From: Daphnia pulex
Lineage: Eukaryota; Arthropoda; Branchiopoda; Diplostraca; Daphniidae
Direction: 5' to 3'
NCBI RefSeq assembly: GCF_021134715.1
Contig: NC_060024.1
Coordinates: forward strand, 4,154,001-4,218,000
DNA: 64,000 nucleotides
Shown: positions 22,454-34,250 of the stretch, one piece after another
How the letters are laid out: each line of letters starts with the position of its first letter
How positions within the stretch are numbered: the stretch's first letter is position 1
Notes under the pieces: generated by a model
Database searches by the model: none
Seen by the model: the letters and a program-made list of their open reading frames with translations, nothing else
What the model was told of the DNA's origin: nothing
Made by a program: the position numbers and the translations under genes

Positions 22454-22559
22454 TACCACAGAAACAGATAAATGGAATCAATTCAAGTTAAAACATTACC
22501 ATAATTTCAATCACGTGGAGCCGTAGCAAAAGAGTCAAATGCCATCTTTTCTATGTAGA

Positions 22560-23602
22560 ACGTCGATGCCTCACGCTACGACGCTACCAACAGTCTGTGC
22601 CACCACGAACAAGTCTTTTTTCATGGACTTGTGCCGTGTGCGGTGTGCCGTGTGCGGTGTGCCCGTCTTCTGCTTCGTCCGCCGAGTCCGAGGGGCGTGT
22701 AGGGTTTCTAAAATGTGGAAACGAAACGTGGAAAGTCATGCAACTACAACGAAAACTTCCATGCGGAACTGTAGTAAAAGTATTTGGCTTTTTGAAAGTT
22801 CCTTAAATTACGTAAAATAGGTAGTGCTTATCAATGTCATAGTGACTCTTCACTCAACTGTCGAGAGAAACTCACAACGAAGAGCACAGCAGTACCGTTT
22901 AATAACTTTCCGAAGATGATGAGCGACGTTTGGAATATCTTTTGAGCAAAAGAAAAGTTCTGTTCCATCACTGGGAAATCCAATGGATGTTTCCATTGCT
23001 GGAATGCATAGCGTTTAGTACGTTCATCCATCCTGCCGGATATATACTAAGCGGATGCGAGGCAATTCGGGTGTAACGGGTAGGAGTATTTCATTTTCGC
23101 ATGCGTGATAGTGGCGGTCGAGTTAGTTGTGGAGTATAATTGTGGTGGCCGCAATCTCACCATCTTATGTTCAAGTGAAATCGACAAAGCGTATTGGCAT
23201 AATACTAAAAGCATATTATATATGCGTGCAATGAAGCTGTCGGTTTCTTTCATCAATTTGTTTTATTTTTTTCTCTCCAATGTTGATTCTGAATATCAGT
23301 TTAAATTTGATGCGGAAGTCCCGAAGCTATACCGAGAGATAACTACTTTCGTATAAGTAAAACCAGTAAAAAGTTGTCGTTTGGAACATGTCGTTTGGAT
23401 GGAACGAAATATTTGAATTTGAAGCACTCGTTAACAACTTATACAGAATTAGGTCGTCATTACCTGTTCTTGATATAGTCCATACGGTCCATACTAGGAA
23501 AATAAATTAAACATTTTCCCCTGCAAGGTTAAGGGGGCGGGGCGAGGATGTAACGCGTATGAAACGATTTGAGAACGTCGAGGATAAACTTCTGCTGTTC
23601 AG
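22560..23602. other. No gene confidently recognised
   Basis: A 64-codon minus-strand frame at 22837-23031 (MDERTKRYAFQQWKHPL, then a hydrophobic stretch) sits below a TATATAT word, but it resembles no family I know. CG-richer DNA at 22590-22700 with GCCGTGTGCGGTGT repeats may be promoter. The 23492-23550 segment resembles the 3' flank of the MATH-BTB gene (26837-26895). Copy 2: 42251-43293. Confidence 0.35.
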
Positions 23603-23610
23603 ATTTTTTA

Positions 23611-24010
23611 TAGTGCTGGCGATTTATATCGAATATCGTTTTTCGATATATCATTAAAAAAATCGGTGTTTTCTGATATATTGATATTTTCGATATGCAA
23701 CATTGCCATGATACAAAAAATGCTAATTAAAAATACATTCAGGTAATAGGTATGTAGCCTTGTAGGAATTGTATTTTCGTCAAATTTGGCTAAGGAATGA
23801 AAAACAAACTGTGTCAGGTGACAAAAATATAAAATGGCAGAAATATATAAGGCTAAGAAAGTTCGGCGGCAAAGCACACGTTGCCATTTTGATTAAATAC
23901 GAAATTAACAAATATCACAAAATATCGATATTCGATATCTTCCGATGTTAGGCCAGATATATCGCCGAGTCAGATATATCGATATTTCGCATGAATAATC
24001 GCCAGCACTA
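23611..24010. mobile_element. hAT-like MITE, copy 1
   Basis: Terminal inverted repeats TAGTGCTGGCGAT...ATCGCCAGCACTA bound a 400 bp element rich in ATATCGATA words. An exact 8 bp target duplication ATTTTTTA lies at 23603-23610 and 24011-24018. The 8 bp duplication and terminal sequence fit hAT-type MITEs. It encodes no protein. Confidence 0.85.
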
Positions 24011-24279
24011 ATTTTTTAGGTTTGCTCACAAGTGGTTGTGCACTGTGGTGGACTGGTGGTTGTGGGTCTTCGACCTTCGTCTCATCAGTGCTGTACAACT
24101 TTACAACTTTATTTCAAATTATTAGTATTTTTCAAGTGTTTGACCGTTTTTTATTAAACTTTCATCTGGTGGTGAGTCGACTAATGTTTGTTTTTTTATT
24201 GATTAATTTTGATTATAGCTATAATTAACAAAATTTTTGTCTGCTAAAATCGCCACTCGCCAGTGTGAAATACGTTATC

Positions 24280-26759
24280 ATGGCTAACTCTGCCCAGATG
24301 ATCGTCCCGTACCGCTGGATTATGAATATTGTCGAAGAAGACCGAAAACAATTGCCTCGAAAATGATTTTGTTTCAGGGCGAACGAGTCTTCCGAGTAGG
24401 AATGAAGAGATACGCAGATTCGCCGATGTTATTATTTTTAGTTGCTGATCTCAGTAGGCTAGGAATGAGAGTAGCAGACGTCACGTACGGAATCGAAGAT
24501 GCTGACACCAGTCCAGCAACGATGACGAAAATGAAGAGAGAAGATGAAATTGGCAATGACGGAAATCTGCAGCTATTCGAAATTAATCTTGACAAAATGG
24601 CCACCGGACAGCGGACATTTGTGTTTCGAATTTGCATCGTAGGAAGCGTTTCCGGCTATTCCTATCAACGGTCTGATCGTCTCGGCAAGGATCAATTATG
24701 GGCTGCCAAGGACAATCCAAATTTAGCGGACGTTGAATTCATCGTGAAAGGCAAGAAATTATTGGCGAACAAATCCATTCTTGCTGCCCGCAGTCCCGTG
24801 TTTGCGGCCGAATTCACGAAAGAACAACCAGTGAATAAAGGTCGTCATCAGATCCGAATTGTTGGAGTGGAACCTTCAACTGTGGAGAATTTCTTGCACT
24901 TCATCTACACGGGTGAACCAATGTCATCAATTGCAGACAAACAACTGCTCATGTTGGCTGAAAAGTACAGACTAACAACTCTGACCAGTTTATGCCAAGT
25001 TGCACTTGAGAAAATTGAGACAAAACGAATGGTGGACTTCATGAAGTGTTTAATAAATAGGGAAGCGGAAATACCTTCTTCCCAAGTCACGTAATATTCC
25101 ATTATTACCTTTAGGAGGATTTAACTTAGTTCCATTAATTTAGATTTTTTTTATTTTCCCTGTTTAGGCCAGAAAAAGACACGGAAATTTTTGTTGATTT
25201 AACGACGACCACTTTTAGATGCTCTTTGCGGTTTGCTGGAAATGAACATGGACAATCAAAATGTATGATGAAATATCAAAAGGAAGACATGTTTTTCGCT
25301 TACATCACTGGGGATTTCGGTGAAGTCCGTATTAGTAAACCTTTTATACATTTCACATGCGCCAAGCATCAAACATTATGCGGATTGCAAGTTGAGGATA
25401 TTTATTGCAATTGGCCATTTACTTCGTACAACCACAGACTAAGAGGGTAAAGACTACGATCGGGGATAGGGCTAAGAGGAATGCTTGAAGCGATGCTCGT
25501 CCTATGCCGTATGGTGGCGCGTCGAGCACGCTCTACCAAAGCCATTATTTTTCCTTTTTCCCTACTGATATGAGTCTTCACACACCGTAAATTTGTAAGT
25601 GAACCATTAACATTTCAATAGTGAATTTTTGTGTACATATAGCTTAGATATCCCCCATGTTGTGTGAATTTTTTTAAATTTATATGTGATCTCTAGACAC
25701 AATCTAAAAATTCATTTATTAAACCCCCTTTTTGCCCATTTTCAGGCCCAGGAAACAGCGTTTCAAGATTTTCTGAAATGGGCCTGAAAATCGTGAAACG
25801 CTGTTTCTTGGGCCTGAAAATGGGCAAAAAGGGGGTTTAATAAATGAATTTTTAGATTGTGTCTAGAGATCACATATAAATTTAAAAAAATTCACACAAC
25901 ATGGGGGATATCTAAGCTATATGTACACAAAAATTCACTATTGAAATGTTAATGGTTCACTTACAAATTTACGGTGTGTGAAGACTCATATCAGTAGGGA
26001 AAAAGGAAAAATAATGGCTTTGGTAGAGCGTGCTCGACGCGCCACCATACGGCATAGGACGCGCATCGCTTCAAGGGGTTTATAGCCGTTCGTAGTCTTT
26101 ACCCTCTTAGTCTGTGGTACAACCAATGGTTGAAAATGGAATCGAAAAAATTGCAAAACAACGCAAAATTACTTCAACGTTTCACCGTTAAATTGGAAGA
26201 GGATATTATTGGATATCGCGATATCTACCATCAATTCAACTTCGACATCAAAACGGTCTGCACGATCAGCAACTATAACTACGAGATGATGGACGATGGA
26301 TGGTTGAAGGATTTATGGGTCGCCGCAACAAACCAAAAGTGGACTGATGTCGAAATATTTGTCGGAACTTTCAAATTAATGGAAGCCCATCGAGTAATCC
26401 TATCCGCTCGGAGTCCTGTTCTGAATATCTTGTTAAACAAGATCAGCAACACGGGGAAATCTATCGTCACATTTGGAGCGGAATTCGATGTCGATACTGT
26501 GAGACATTTCTTGCGGTTCCTCTACACAGGTGACAATGGTTCGTTGGAGGAATTCGACGTCAATATTGTGATACTTTTCTTTAAATTCCTCACTGGTTCC
26601 TTGGACACTTTTGCCAGTAAAAGTAAAGACACCGATTACAAGCAGCTTCTGGAGTTGGCCACAATGTACGAAGTCGAAACGTTGAAGAATTGTTGTCAAG
26701 TGGCCAACACTGTCCCACCGGATGTCGAAGATCTGTTTAGCTCTCTGCTGGAACTGTAA
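24280..26759 (+). pseudogene. MATH-BTB protein gene, copy 1, broken by insertion
   Basis: MATH-BTB proteins such as SPOP bring substrates to CUL3 ubiquitin ligases. The first exon gives a MATH-like part (VFRVGMKRYAD...) and a BTB domain (NLADVEFIVKGKKLLANKS, LAARSPVFAAEF, FLHFIYTGE). A 77 bp intron (25091-25167, GTAATA...TTTAG) joins in frame to a second exon with another MATH-like and BTB half. In this copy the second exon is cut at 25432 by a 684 bp foldback and resumes at 26117. At the 5' end an ATG at 24280 opens a 28-codon frame (MANSAQMIVPYRWIMNIVEE...) that stops in ATGA, overlapping the ATG (24363) of the main frame, which suggests an additional one-base shift shared by both copies. 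Confidence 0.75.
25433..26116. mobile_element. 684 bp foldback element inserted in copy 1 only
   Basis: The element starts CACAGACTAAGAGGGTAAAG and ends with its reverse complement. The two arms pair almost end to end around a centre near 25775, so the whole element is one hairpin. Flanks are a 7 bp duplication GTACAAC (25426-25432 and 26117-26123). The empty site is visible in copy 2 at about 45117-45123. It encodes nothing and must use another element's transposase; the superfamily is uncertain. Confidence 0.9.
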
Positions 26760-27026
26760 CTCTATTTTAATTGAGTTGTCATACATTGTGTGCTATTTAA
26801 CATTTGTTGTGTCTTTACTTTGTTTGACATACGACCCTACTAGGAAAATAAATAGCATTACATCCCACAAGGTTAAGAGGGGGAGATGAACGCTGTGCCA
26901 ACGTCGAGGCTTCCAGAAAATGATGTTACCGCTGGAATAGCTGAAGGAAAAATAATTGAGACGATTTCTGTTTTCCAGTTCTCTGTCGACCAGCGTGAGT
27001 CAACTGCGGATCTTCAGGCTATTTTA

Positions 27027-27416
27027 TCCCTGAGGGTAGTACTTGTACTACCAGAAGGCATTAAAGTAAATGCGGGTGTGTGTGTGTGGAGGGGGGGGGG
27101 GTGTGGGGGAGGTACGCTGTTCTGGGCCAGGCTTCCAGAACCTTTAATTCAGAATCAGAATAAATTTATAGAAAACTAAACTACTGCATCGATTTTCTTC
27201 AAACTTTTTGTGTACACTTACAGTAATTTATCTCAGCGCTTAGGTAAGTTTCGATTCATTTGGTAATACTAAATTTTATTAATTTTTATGCGGATTTAGT
27301 CATTAGCTTTTTGTGACTTAGGACAACCACAAAATCCATTAGGTTGTCTGTTGACAGTCTGTTGATGTCTTGTTCAGTAAAAATAAATTTCGTCAACAGT
27401 TTTGTTATTGTTACAG
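27027..27416 (+). mobile_element. Extra Helitron 5' end upstream of the Vps33A fragment, copy 1
   Basis: Begins TCCCTGAGGGTAGTACTTG directly after an A and continues with the same 5' region as the autonomous Helitron that starts at 29162 (GT run, G run, AAACTACTGCATCGATT, CATTAGCTTTTTGTGA). A 50-base block holding ATTAGGTTGTCTGTTGACAG is at a different place in the two ends. Copy 2: 46027-46416. Confidence 0.7.
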
Positions 27417-29161
27417 GATATTGTTTCTCTTTTAGAGAAGTTCAGTGGAACAAAGGTATTTTGGTGTGTGCTATTCCATTTAAGAAATGTACGTAAATTC
27501 ATCAATTTTGCTAGGCAATATTTTGGGATGAACAACTCACTGGCCCCATTGGTTTGGTGGTAGAATACAGTTTTCTTAAGGAACTAGATGTTGTAAAAAT
27601 GTTCCAGTTAAAACCTGGGCGCTTGCCCTCCATATCTGTTAAAAATATACTGTTCATCACAAGACCTGAAGTTGAGCTGATGGATTTTATTGCCGATAAC
27701 TTGCACAGGTATGAATAATCTACATATTTTAACTTTAAATAGTCAACAATAAGTTGATTTACATTTCAGCGAAGAAAGCCAAGGACATTCTGCTAGTAAG
27801 GAATATCAGTTAATTTTTGTCTCCCGACAAAGTGCAGTATGTGAACAGCGGCTCAAGGTTGGTTAAAGTTACTTAAATCAGCGAAGAAGAAATTGTTGAC
27901 ATAATTATTACTTCATTTAGGACAAAGGAGTGTATGGAACTCTTACTTCTATTGATGAACTGCCTGTTGATTTTTTCCCACTAGATAGTGATGTCATTTC
28001 AATGGAACTCGATAAGTTTTCAAGGTATTTATTTATGAGCCAAACTTTGAAAGGGATTGCTTGTCATCAACTTCTTCAAATTTATTCTCAGGATTTATAT
28101 GTTGACAATGAAATCAGCTCCTTACACCAAATGGCTCATGGGTTAATGTCCCTCCAAAGTTTATATGGCATTTTCCCCAACGTTGTGGGTAAGGGGCGCC
28201 ATGCCCGTAACTTATTCGAATTGATGACTCGAATGCGACGTGATATTGGGGTAGACTGTGATCCCCCCATGTCTCTGTTGTTCGACACTCTCATGATCAT
28301 TGATAGGACTGTAGATTTGATAACTCCTGTTGTCACTCAGTTGACCTATGAGGGTCTTATCGACGAATTCTATGGAATAAAACATAGTAAGAAAGTATTG
28401 AGTAAAACAATTATTTTACTTGCATTTTGTGGTTTCATTGTTATTTAGATACAGTCAAGCTTCCAGGAGAAAATTTTCAAGCCTCATCACATGCGGGCCA
28501 GTCAGCTCGCTCTGATGATAGCTCTGTTAAATCTGTTGTTCTAAACTCGGCCTAAGAGCTTTACGCTGATTTGAGGTGAAATTTTGAATCAGACAAATTT
28601 TGCTTCCGACAGTTTTAAAGTTATTTATTTTCGCAGGGACAAGAACTTTTCAGCCGTGGGTACTGCACTCAGTCGCAAAGCTAAAGCTATTTCAGCTCAG
28701 TATGAAGAACGACACGAAGCAAAAACTGTCAGCGAGTTGAAGCAGTTTGTAGCAAAACTGCCGCAGATGCAAGCCACCAAACAGTCGTTAGCGCTACGTA
28801 AATTCTTTGTTGTATTTTTCCTGGCCATTATTTAAGCTGTATTACGCATAAAATTTTTTCCAGATACATCTGTCGCTGAATTGATTAAAGAAATCACTAT
28901 TTCAGAAGCATTCCAAGAGGCCCTTCAAGTGGAGCAAGACCTTTTGAATGGAATTGATACTGACAAAGTTTGTTCATACATTGAAGATTTCATATGTAAG
29001 CAGGAACCATTGATTAAGGTAACTGAAGTTGCAGTTGTATACATTTTTGCCATTTCCCTTTATTTTACATTTATAATTATCACAGATTCTTCGCTTGATT
29101 TGTCCTGCTGCCAACAGTGGCTTGAAGCCGCGCGTCTTAGAACACTACAAAAGAGAAATTA
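27417..29161 (+). pseudogene. Vps33A: Vps33A fragment with introns, copy 1
   Basis: Vps33A is the SM-family protein of the HOPS/CORVET tethering complexes acting at endosomes and lysosomes. Eight exons here (27417-27455, 27515-27708, 27770-27857, 27921-28386, 28449-28575, 28637-28797, 28864-29018 and 29086-29161) read as a good homolog: [96 protein letters not shown]. Introns are kept, so this is not a retrocopy. It lacks the first ~20 residues and the last ~100-130. A TAA at 28553-28555 replaces the first Glu of the conserved NSAEELYA. The coding sequence ends exactly where the Helitron TC end begins. Almost certainly non-functional as Vps33A. Confidence 0.85.
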
Positions 29162-29208
29162 TCCCTGAGGGTAGTACTTGTACTACCAGAAGGCATTAAA
29201 GTAAATGC

Positions 29209-29242
<34 letters not shown>

Positions 29243-32200
29243 GAGGGGGGGGGGATGTGGGGGAGTGTACGCTGTTCTGAGCCACAAAATCCATTAGGTT
29301 GTCTGTTGACAGTCTGTTGATGTCTTGTTCAGAATCAGAATAAATTTATAGAAATCTAAACTACTGCATCGATTATCTTCAAACTTTTTGTGTAAACTTA
29401 CAGTAATCTATCTCAGCTCTTAGTTGAGTTTTGATTCATTTGGTAATACTAAATTTTATTTTATTTCATGCGGATTTAGTCATTAGCTTTTTGTGAAAGA
29501 TGCCACCAAAATCAAAAGGGTGTTTTACAAGTCCAAAGCATAAAAAGCGGAATAAAGAACATCAGCAGCTTAAACAACAACAAAATTCTTCCGCACTACA
29601 GATTCAGGTAATTAGTTTAATAGAAAAAAAGTAATCTTAACATGGAAAGGTAGCCAACAGGTTTTTTCTGACCAACCTTAGTGATATTCAAGAACTTTTG
29701 ATTACATTGTTTTTACAAGCAATTGGTATTCCTCTCCATTTAGGAAGGTTCTTCTGAAACGAAAGATATTGTGGATCAACCAATTGACGATAGTCCTACA
29801 CCTGATGGATTTGTCGATGTTGAAGTTGAGGTAATTAAGTTCAAGAACATCCTTGGCAAGGAGAGTGGACAACCCAATTACAACTGGGAATAATTTCAAA
29901 TGTTGTATTTAGATTCCTGACATGTTTGAAGTCGAGGTCCTACATTATGCAGATTCATCTGTTCCATCTTTGAAGTTTAATCAAAATGCATCCAGGCCAA
30001 GTCTTTCAAATTCTTTTACTTTACATTCAAAAGGAACTCCATCTTTTCAACAGCTCAAGCATTTTGAACGAGATCCCAGTATTGCACTTCTTACTATGGC
30101 AGTAAATTCAGGCCAAAGTCGATTTGCCAAAGTAAACCTGCTTCATTCTCATACATCTGCTGAAGTCGAAGAACAGACCGTCCAGTGCCTAAAAGAAGAA
30201 ATTGAATCCAACCTGAAGCCAAGTGACCTCGGCGTTATTGTTGACCAGTTCCAGGCGGCGTTTGACAAGAACTGCGAGCTGCAAGGTTGTGCAAGCTGTG
30301 GAGTCCGTGCCTATCAAATGGGCAATGTCCATTATGAAGAGCTGAATATTGATACATTAGATGTGCTGAAACTAAGTGACAACCAGATTATGTCCTATAA
30401 ACAAATTCATCAGCCATATCAAAACGCAATAAGTGTCTATCAGGAAAGTATTCAATTCTGAAGTAATAGTATAGTAAATTTAAATAAAAGGTGTTTTATC
30501 CGGGAAGTAAAAGTAAATCTAATGAATAAGGTTTTTATCAAAATAGTAATTGTCTCTTCTGTTTTTAGGTTGATGGCAAATATTACCATCTTCACCCTGA
30601 ACTGGTGAAAAACAATTTTGCCACGTTATGCGGATCGTGTTGCCAACAAATTTGTCGTCCCACACCAATTGTTCCCAATTATTCTATTGCGTCAGGGATA
30701 GATTTTGGTAATCCAGAACGTATCGGCCTACCAACATTAACTCTTATCGAAGAACTACTCATCGCGCAAAGCCGGCTGTACGTTTCCATCGTCAAGCTTA
30801 TTGGAAATAAGCTATCAGAACGCCAATCGGCAAAGAGAGGACACGTTATTACATTCCCACAACCTGATGGTCCCACAAAGTTAACGGAATTACAGAGAAT
30901 GAATTCAGAAGAGATGGAAGATTATCCTAGAATCGAAAATCTTTCAGAATTCATCTCAGTTGTATTCGTCGGAACACGTCTTCAATTCGAAGCACTCGTC
31001 CCGAGTCGTTTCCCAGATGTAAGAGAACTTCGTGTCAGAGTTGAAGTGGTTTATCAATGGCTACATGCATTGAAACACTTGAATCCATTGTATCGAAATG
31101 TTAACGTAGTGGAAACAAATGCCATGCACGATGCCTTGAATTTAATTTCGTCGGATTTGATGAAAAATGTTACACTCGTTGACAACGAAACTGATATAAG
31201 AATAGATCGTCTACTCACTCCGGAAGGGGCAACAGATGTTCCAGCTGAAGAAGTTAATCATATTTGTGACTCATCTTTAGATCAGACTCTGCCTTCCTCT
31301 TTCCTCACGAGGAGTATACCACTCACTGTTGACAAGAGTGATTCAGTTCGTACAGCTATCCGTGGATTACTATCTACATTTGAAGGGCCAGCAGCAAATT
31401 TGACGGACGCAACTGAACTTCCAGAGCAAACTACCAACCAGGTATGTTGAAAGGTTTATATTTCATTCGGAAAGACTTTTATGGGTTACTAATATTTCCT
31501 TATTTATTTATTTATTTTAGATACATGTCGAAAGAGAGAAAAAACCGTTTAATGAATTTGAGTCCAATGACATGCTATTGTATGCATCATTTCCTTTTCT
31601 TTTTCTGCTTGGACGCGGACTTGAAAAATCTGGATCAGTAAAAGAAAAACGCATTAGGCACATGATGTTTCAATTCTCAGGGCGGTTTGCGGATTGCGAA
31701 CGTCTCATTTTCTTACTTTTCGACCAATTTCAACGGCACGCGGCTACTCGAGTTATTGCTGCCAGGGTTAAATGTAACCCGGTTTCATTTGAAACGTTTG
31801 CACAGTGGATGAGCGACCCCAATTTTCTGACGGAACTTGAAGAAGCAGCTCGCAATCCCAAAGCAAAATCATCCATTAAACTGCTTGAAAAGCTCAGTCC
31901 ACATATTAAATCATGCACTTCTAGGATCCCGTTCACTAATGCGCACCGAGGAGCATCTATTTCGAATTTAATCGCGATGTGCTACATGTATGGACTGCCC
32001 AGCGTTTTTCTAACTTACGCTCCCGATGACATTAATGGTGTTCTTAACCTACGATTGACTCTCTCACAAACAGGAAATGATTCTTTTCCAGCCGATGGTA
32101 CCGGTTTCGCTGAAGCAATTCGTGATAAAAAAAGTGAATTTCATGGAATCAAAATATCTCCACATCATCTAAGAGCTCTTTTAGCTAAAGGATCTCTGGC

Positions 32201-34213
32201 TGCAGCGGAAATTTTTCGAATTCTGACGGAAGCTGTATTTGCCATTTTGCTTGCTACACCGACTGACCACTCCACAAAAAGAACGGAGCCGCTGCCAAAT
32301 AGACGGCCAGGAGTTTTTGGCGTGCCGGTCGCTTCCTTTGGATGCGTTGAGGAACAAGCGAGAGGATCTTTGCATTTGCATGTTGTATATTGGGGCGGAA
32401 TACCAGCTCATCTCTTACAGTGTGCGGCATCTTACGAAGCGCTATCAACTGCCGTTGCAAAAGCTTTAGACAGCATCGTTAAATGTGAAGTGGAAGCTGA
32501 ATTTCACGTCGAGCATCTTCTGCATAAAGCTGAAGGCATTGTACCTCCGAGACCTGCACTATCAACAACTCGTCACCCTATCAGACAACCAGACGAATTT
32601 TACGAAGATGTTCAGAAGACTGTGATTGGTTGCAATATTCATGGCCATTCCCAAACGTGCAAGGCAGGAAAACAAGGGAAAAAAAGTTGTCGGATGCGTC
32701 GCCCACAGCCCATAGTGTCCGAAACGTCCTGCTGTCAAATCGAACCATTTCAAGATGGCAAAGGTGTTCGTACATACAGAATTCTACCTGGATTAACAGC
32801 ACAGCATATTGATTCTCTCTCTATGAGAAACATTTCAAGATTGCCTATTCCCTTGCGAGATAAAAGACTCATCATGTGGGAATACAAGCGAAGTCTAATA
32901 CCCCCAATTGAACTGTCCATTACAGACATGGATGCAAGAGAAGTTTTAAGATTACCTGTGCATCTGCTGGAACAATATGAAAATTTGAGTCAAGAAAACA
33001 AAGACGTCATTAACAAGGTATTACCTAAACGTAATGGCCTTATCGTCGAGTTCAACGAAGTCATCACGGGTATGCTTGGATGTAATACCAATGCTGGTGT
33101 TCTGGGGAGTGTCGAACAGGCTAAAAGCACGCTATGTTACTTGCTAAAATACGTTACAAAGCCTACGACGGAAATAACTCACAGCATAAGTTTAATACAA
33201 CAAGCACGCCGCACTGTGGAGAACTATCCATCTGTAGCTGAAGACACCGGGACCGAAAAAAGGACGGCCATGCATATCTTGAATCGAGTAACTAACAAAA
33301 TTAGCAGTACAATTGAAATATCATCTGCTTTCGCTGCGTTAGCTATATTGGGAGGCCCGGGAGAATTTTCTTCGTGCACATTTTTTAAGGTATATATAGA
33401 TACGTTACCTGACGTTACCTTAATAATAGTTACAAAATATTGACTTTGATCTATCTCATATTTCATTTTTAAGGTATTTGTTGTCGAAGCAATAAAATAT
33501 GCCGTTGAACACCCAGAGTATCAGAAATCGATCGAGGGATATGAGGATGAGGACTTCTCCTCTCTACCTGGTGATGAATTTGAGGAAGATGATTTGGAAG
33601 ATGATTTTTTCCCTAGAAATACTCATCAACAAGATCTTTACGATGAAGACGTTGACCCACAAGTGTTGAACATAGAAGATGATGACGATCCATCAGAAAC
33701 CCTCGATATCCACTCAACCGCTCAAATATATTCTAGTGCCACGGGAAAAATTGCTGTTCCACAACATATCCATTACTCCCACCGTGGAGTGGCGTTTAAG
33801 GAATATAGCTTATATGAATTCGCTGCAATTGTAGATGTCGTTCAAAGAAAAAAGGAGAATAATCCTGTCAATTCAACCAGCGATGAATCCTTAACATCTT
33901 CAACTGTGATCGATGAACAAGAAGAATTTGAATCAGTTCAATACAATCAAGAGGTAAGAAACTACATCATATTTCTATCAGAGATAAGGAGATGGGACAC
34001 TGCCGTGTTGTATTTGTGGAAAATGTGTGTTTTATAGCTAATCAATGGGAACGGTCCAAAACCTTTGTCATCAAATCAAATTGAAAAGACTCAGAAGAAG
34101 GGAACGGTCCAACTAAATTTCTCATTCCGGTCCCTTTACAATTGTGAAGTCAGGCTGTTTAAGAGAATTTCAGTTGGACCGTTCCCTAATAATAATTTAA
34201 CTTGTTGAAGTAA
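29162..34213 (+). mobile_element. Helitron, copy 1, 3'-truncated
   Basis: Holds the 5' end and the Rep-coding exons (29500-29607, 29744-29830, 29913-30443, 30569-31441, 31521-33389, 33474-33953) but stops in the intron after the sixth exon, where the duplication ends. The Pif1 helicase exons are missing, so this copy cannot be autonomous. It shares the damaged splice donor at 30444 with copy 2. Confidence 0.85.
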
Positions 34214-34250
34214 GGGAAACCTTAACTCAGAAGAAGGGAACGGTCCAACT
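34037..34250. repeat. Partial foldback at the duplication junction
   Basis: 34037-34213 equals the left arm at 53038-53214. The final 37 bases (34214-34250) equal the reverse complement of 53388-53424, the far end of the loop in the complete hairpin. Copy 2 then begins at 34251. Confidence 0.9.

Larger units (their letters stand above)
21390..22534 (-). ncRNA. Non-coding snoRNA host gene, copy 1
   Basis: Read on the minus strand this is a five-exon transcript: about 22534-22500, 22208-22152, 21983-21902, 21731-21673 and 21504 to about 21390. All introns have GT/AG ends, and a poly(A) signal AATAAA lies at 21415-21410. Each intron contains at least one box C/D snoRNA-like sequence, and three have the D box about 66-69 bases upstream of the 3' splice site, the spacing typical of intron-processed C/D snoRNAs. 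The joined exons carry only a 36-codon frame beginning at the end of exon 1, so the spliced RNA looks non-coding. The start contains a pyrimidine tract CTCTTTT as in 5'TOP genes, a class that includes GAS5/UHG host genes. Exon limits are by eye; the 5' end is an estimate. Confidence 0.65.
14560..34213. repeat. Tandem duplication, copy 1 (about 19.65 kb)
   Basis: Every feature in this stretch recurs 19,691 bases downstream before 25432, 19,000 bases downstream after 26116, and 19,001 bases downstream after a G run near 29250. Proteins read from the two copies are identical except where the 684 bp insertion at 25433-26116 breaks the MATH-BTB gene. The copy begins at ATGAACAAATTTTC, where copy 2 also begins (34251). 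Confidence 0.95.

Noticed and set aside
22837..23031. 64-codon minus-strand frame with a hydrophobic stretch
   Set aside because: A single short frame with no family match and no clear transcript structure; left as unsupported.
29205..29265. GT and G runs as a regulatory element
   Set aside because: A microsatellite inside the Helitron 5' region, length-variable between copies; no regulatory claim is warranted.
31730..32812. Minus-strand and alternative-frame open frames inside the Rep exon
   Set aside because: Shadows of the Helitron Rep coding sequence.
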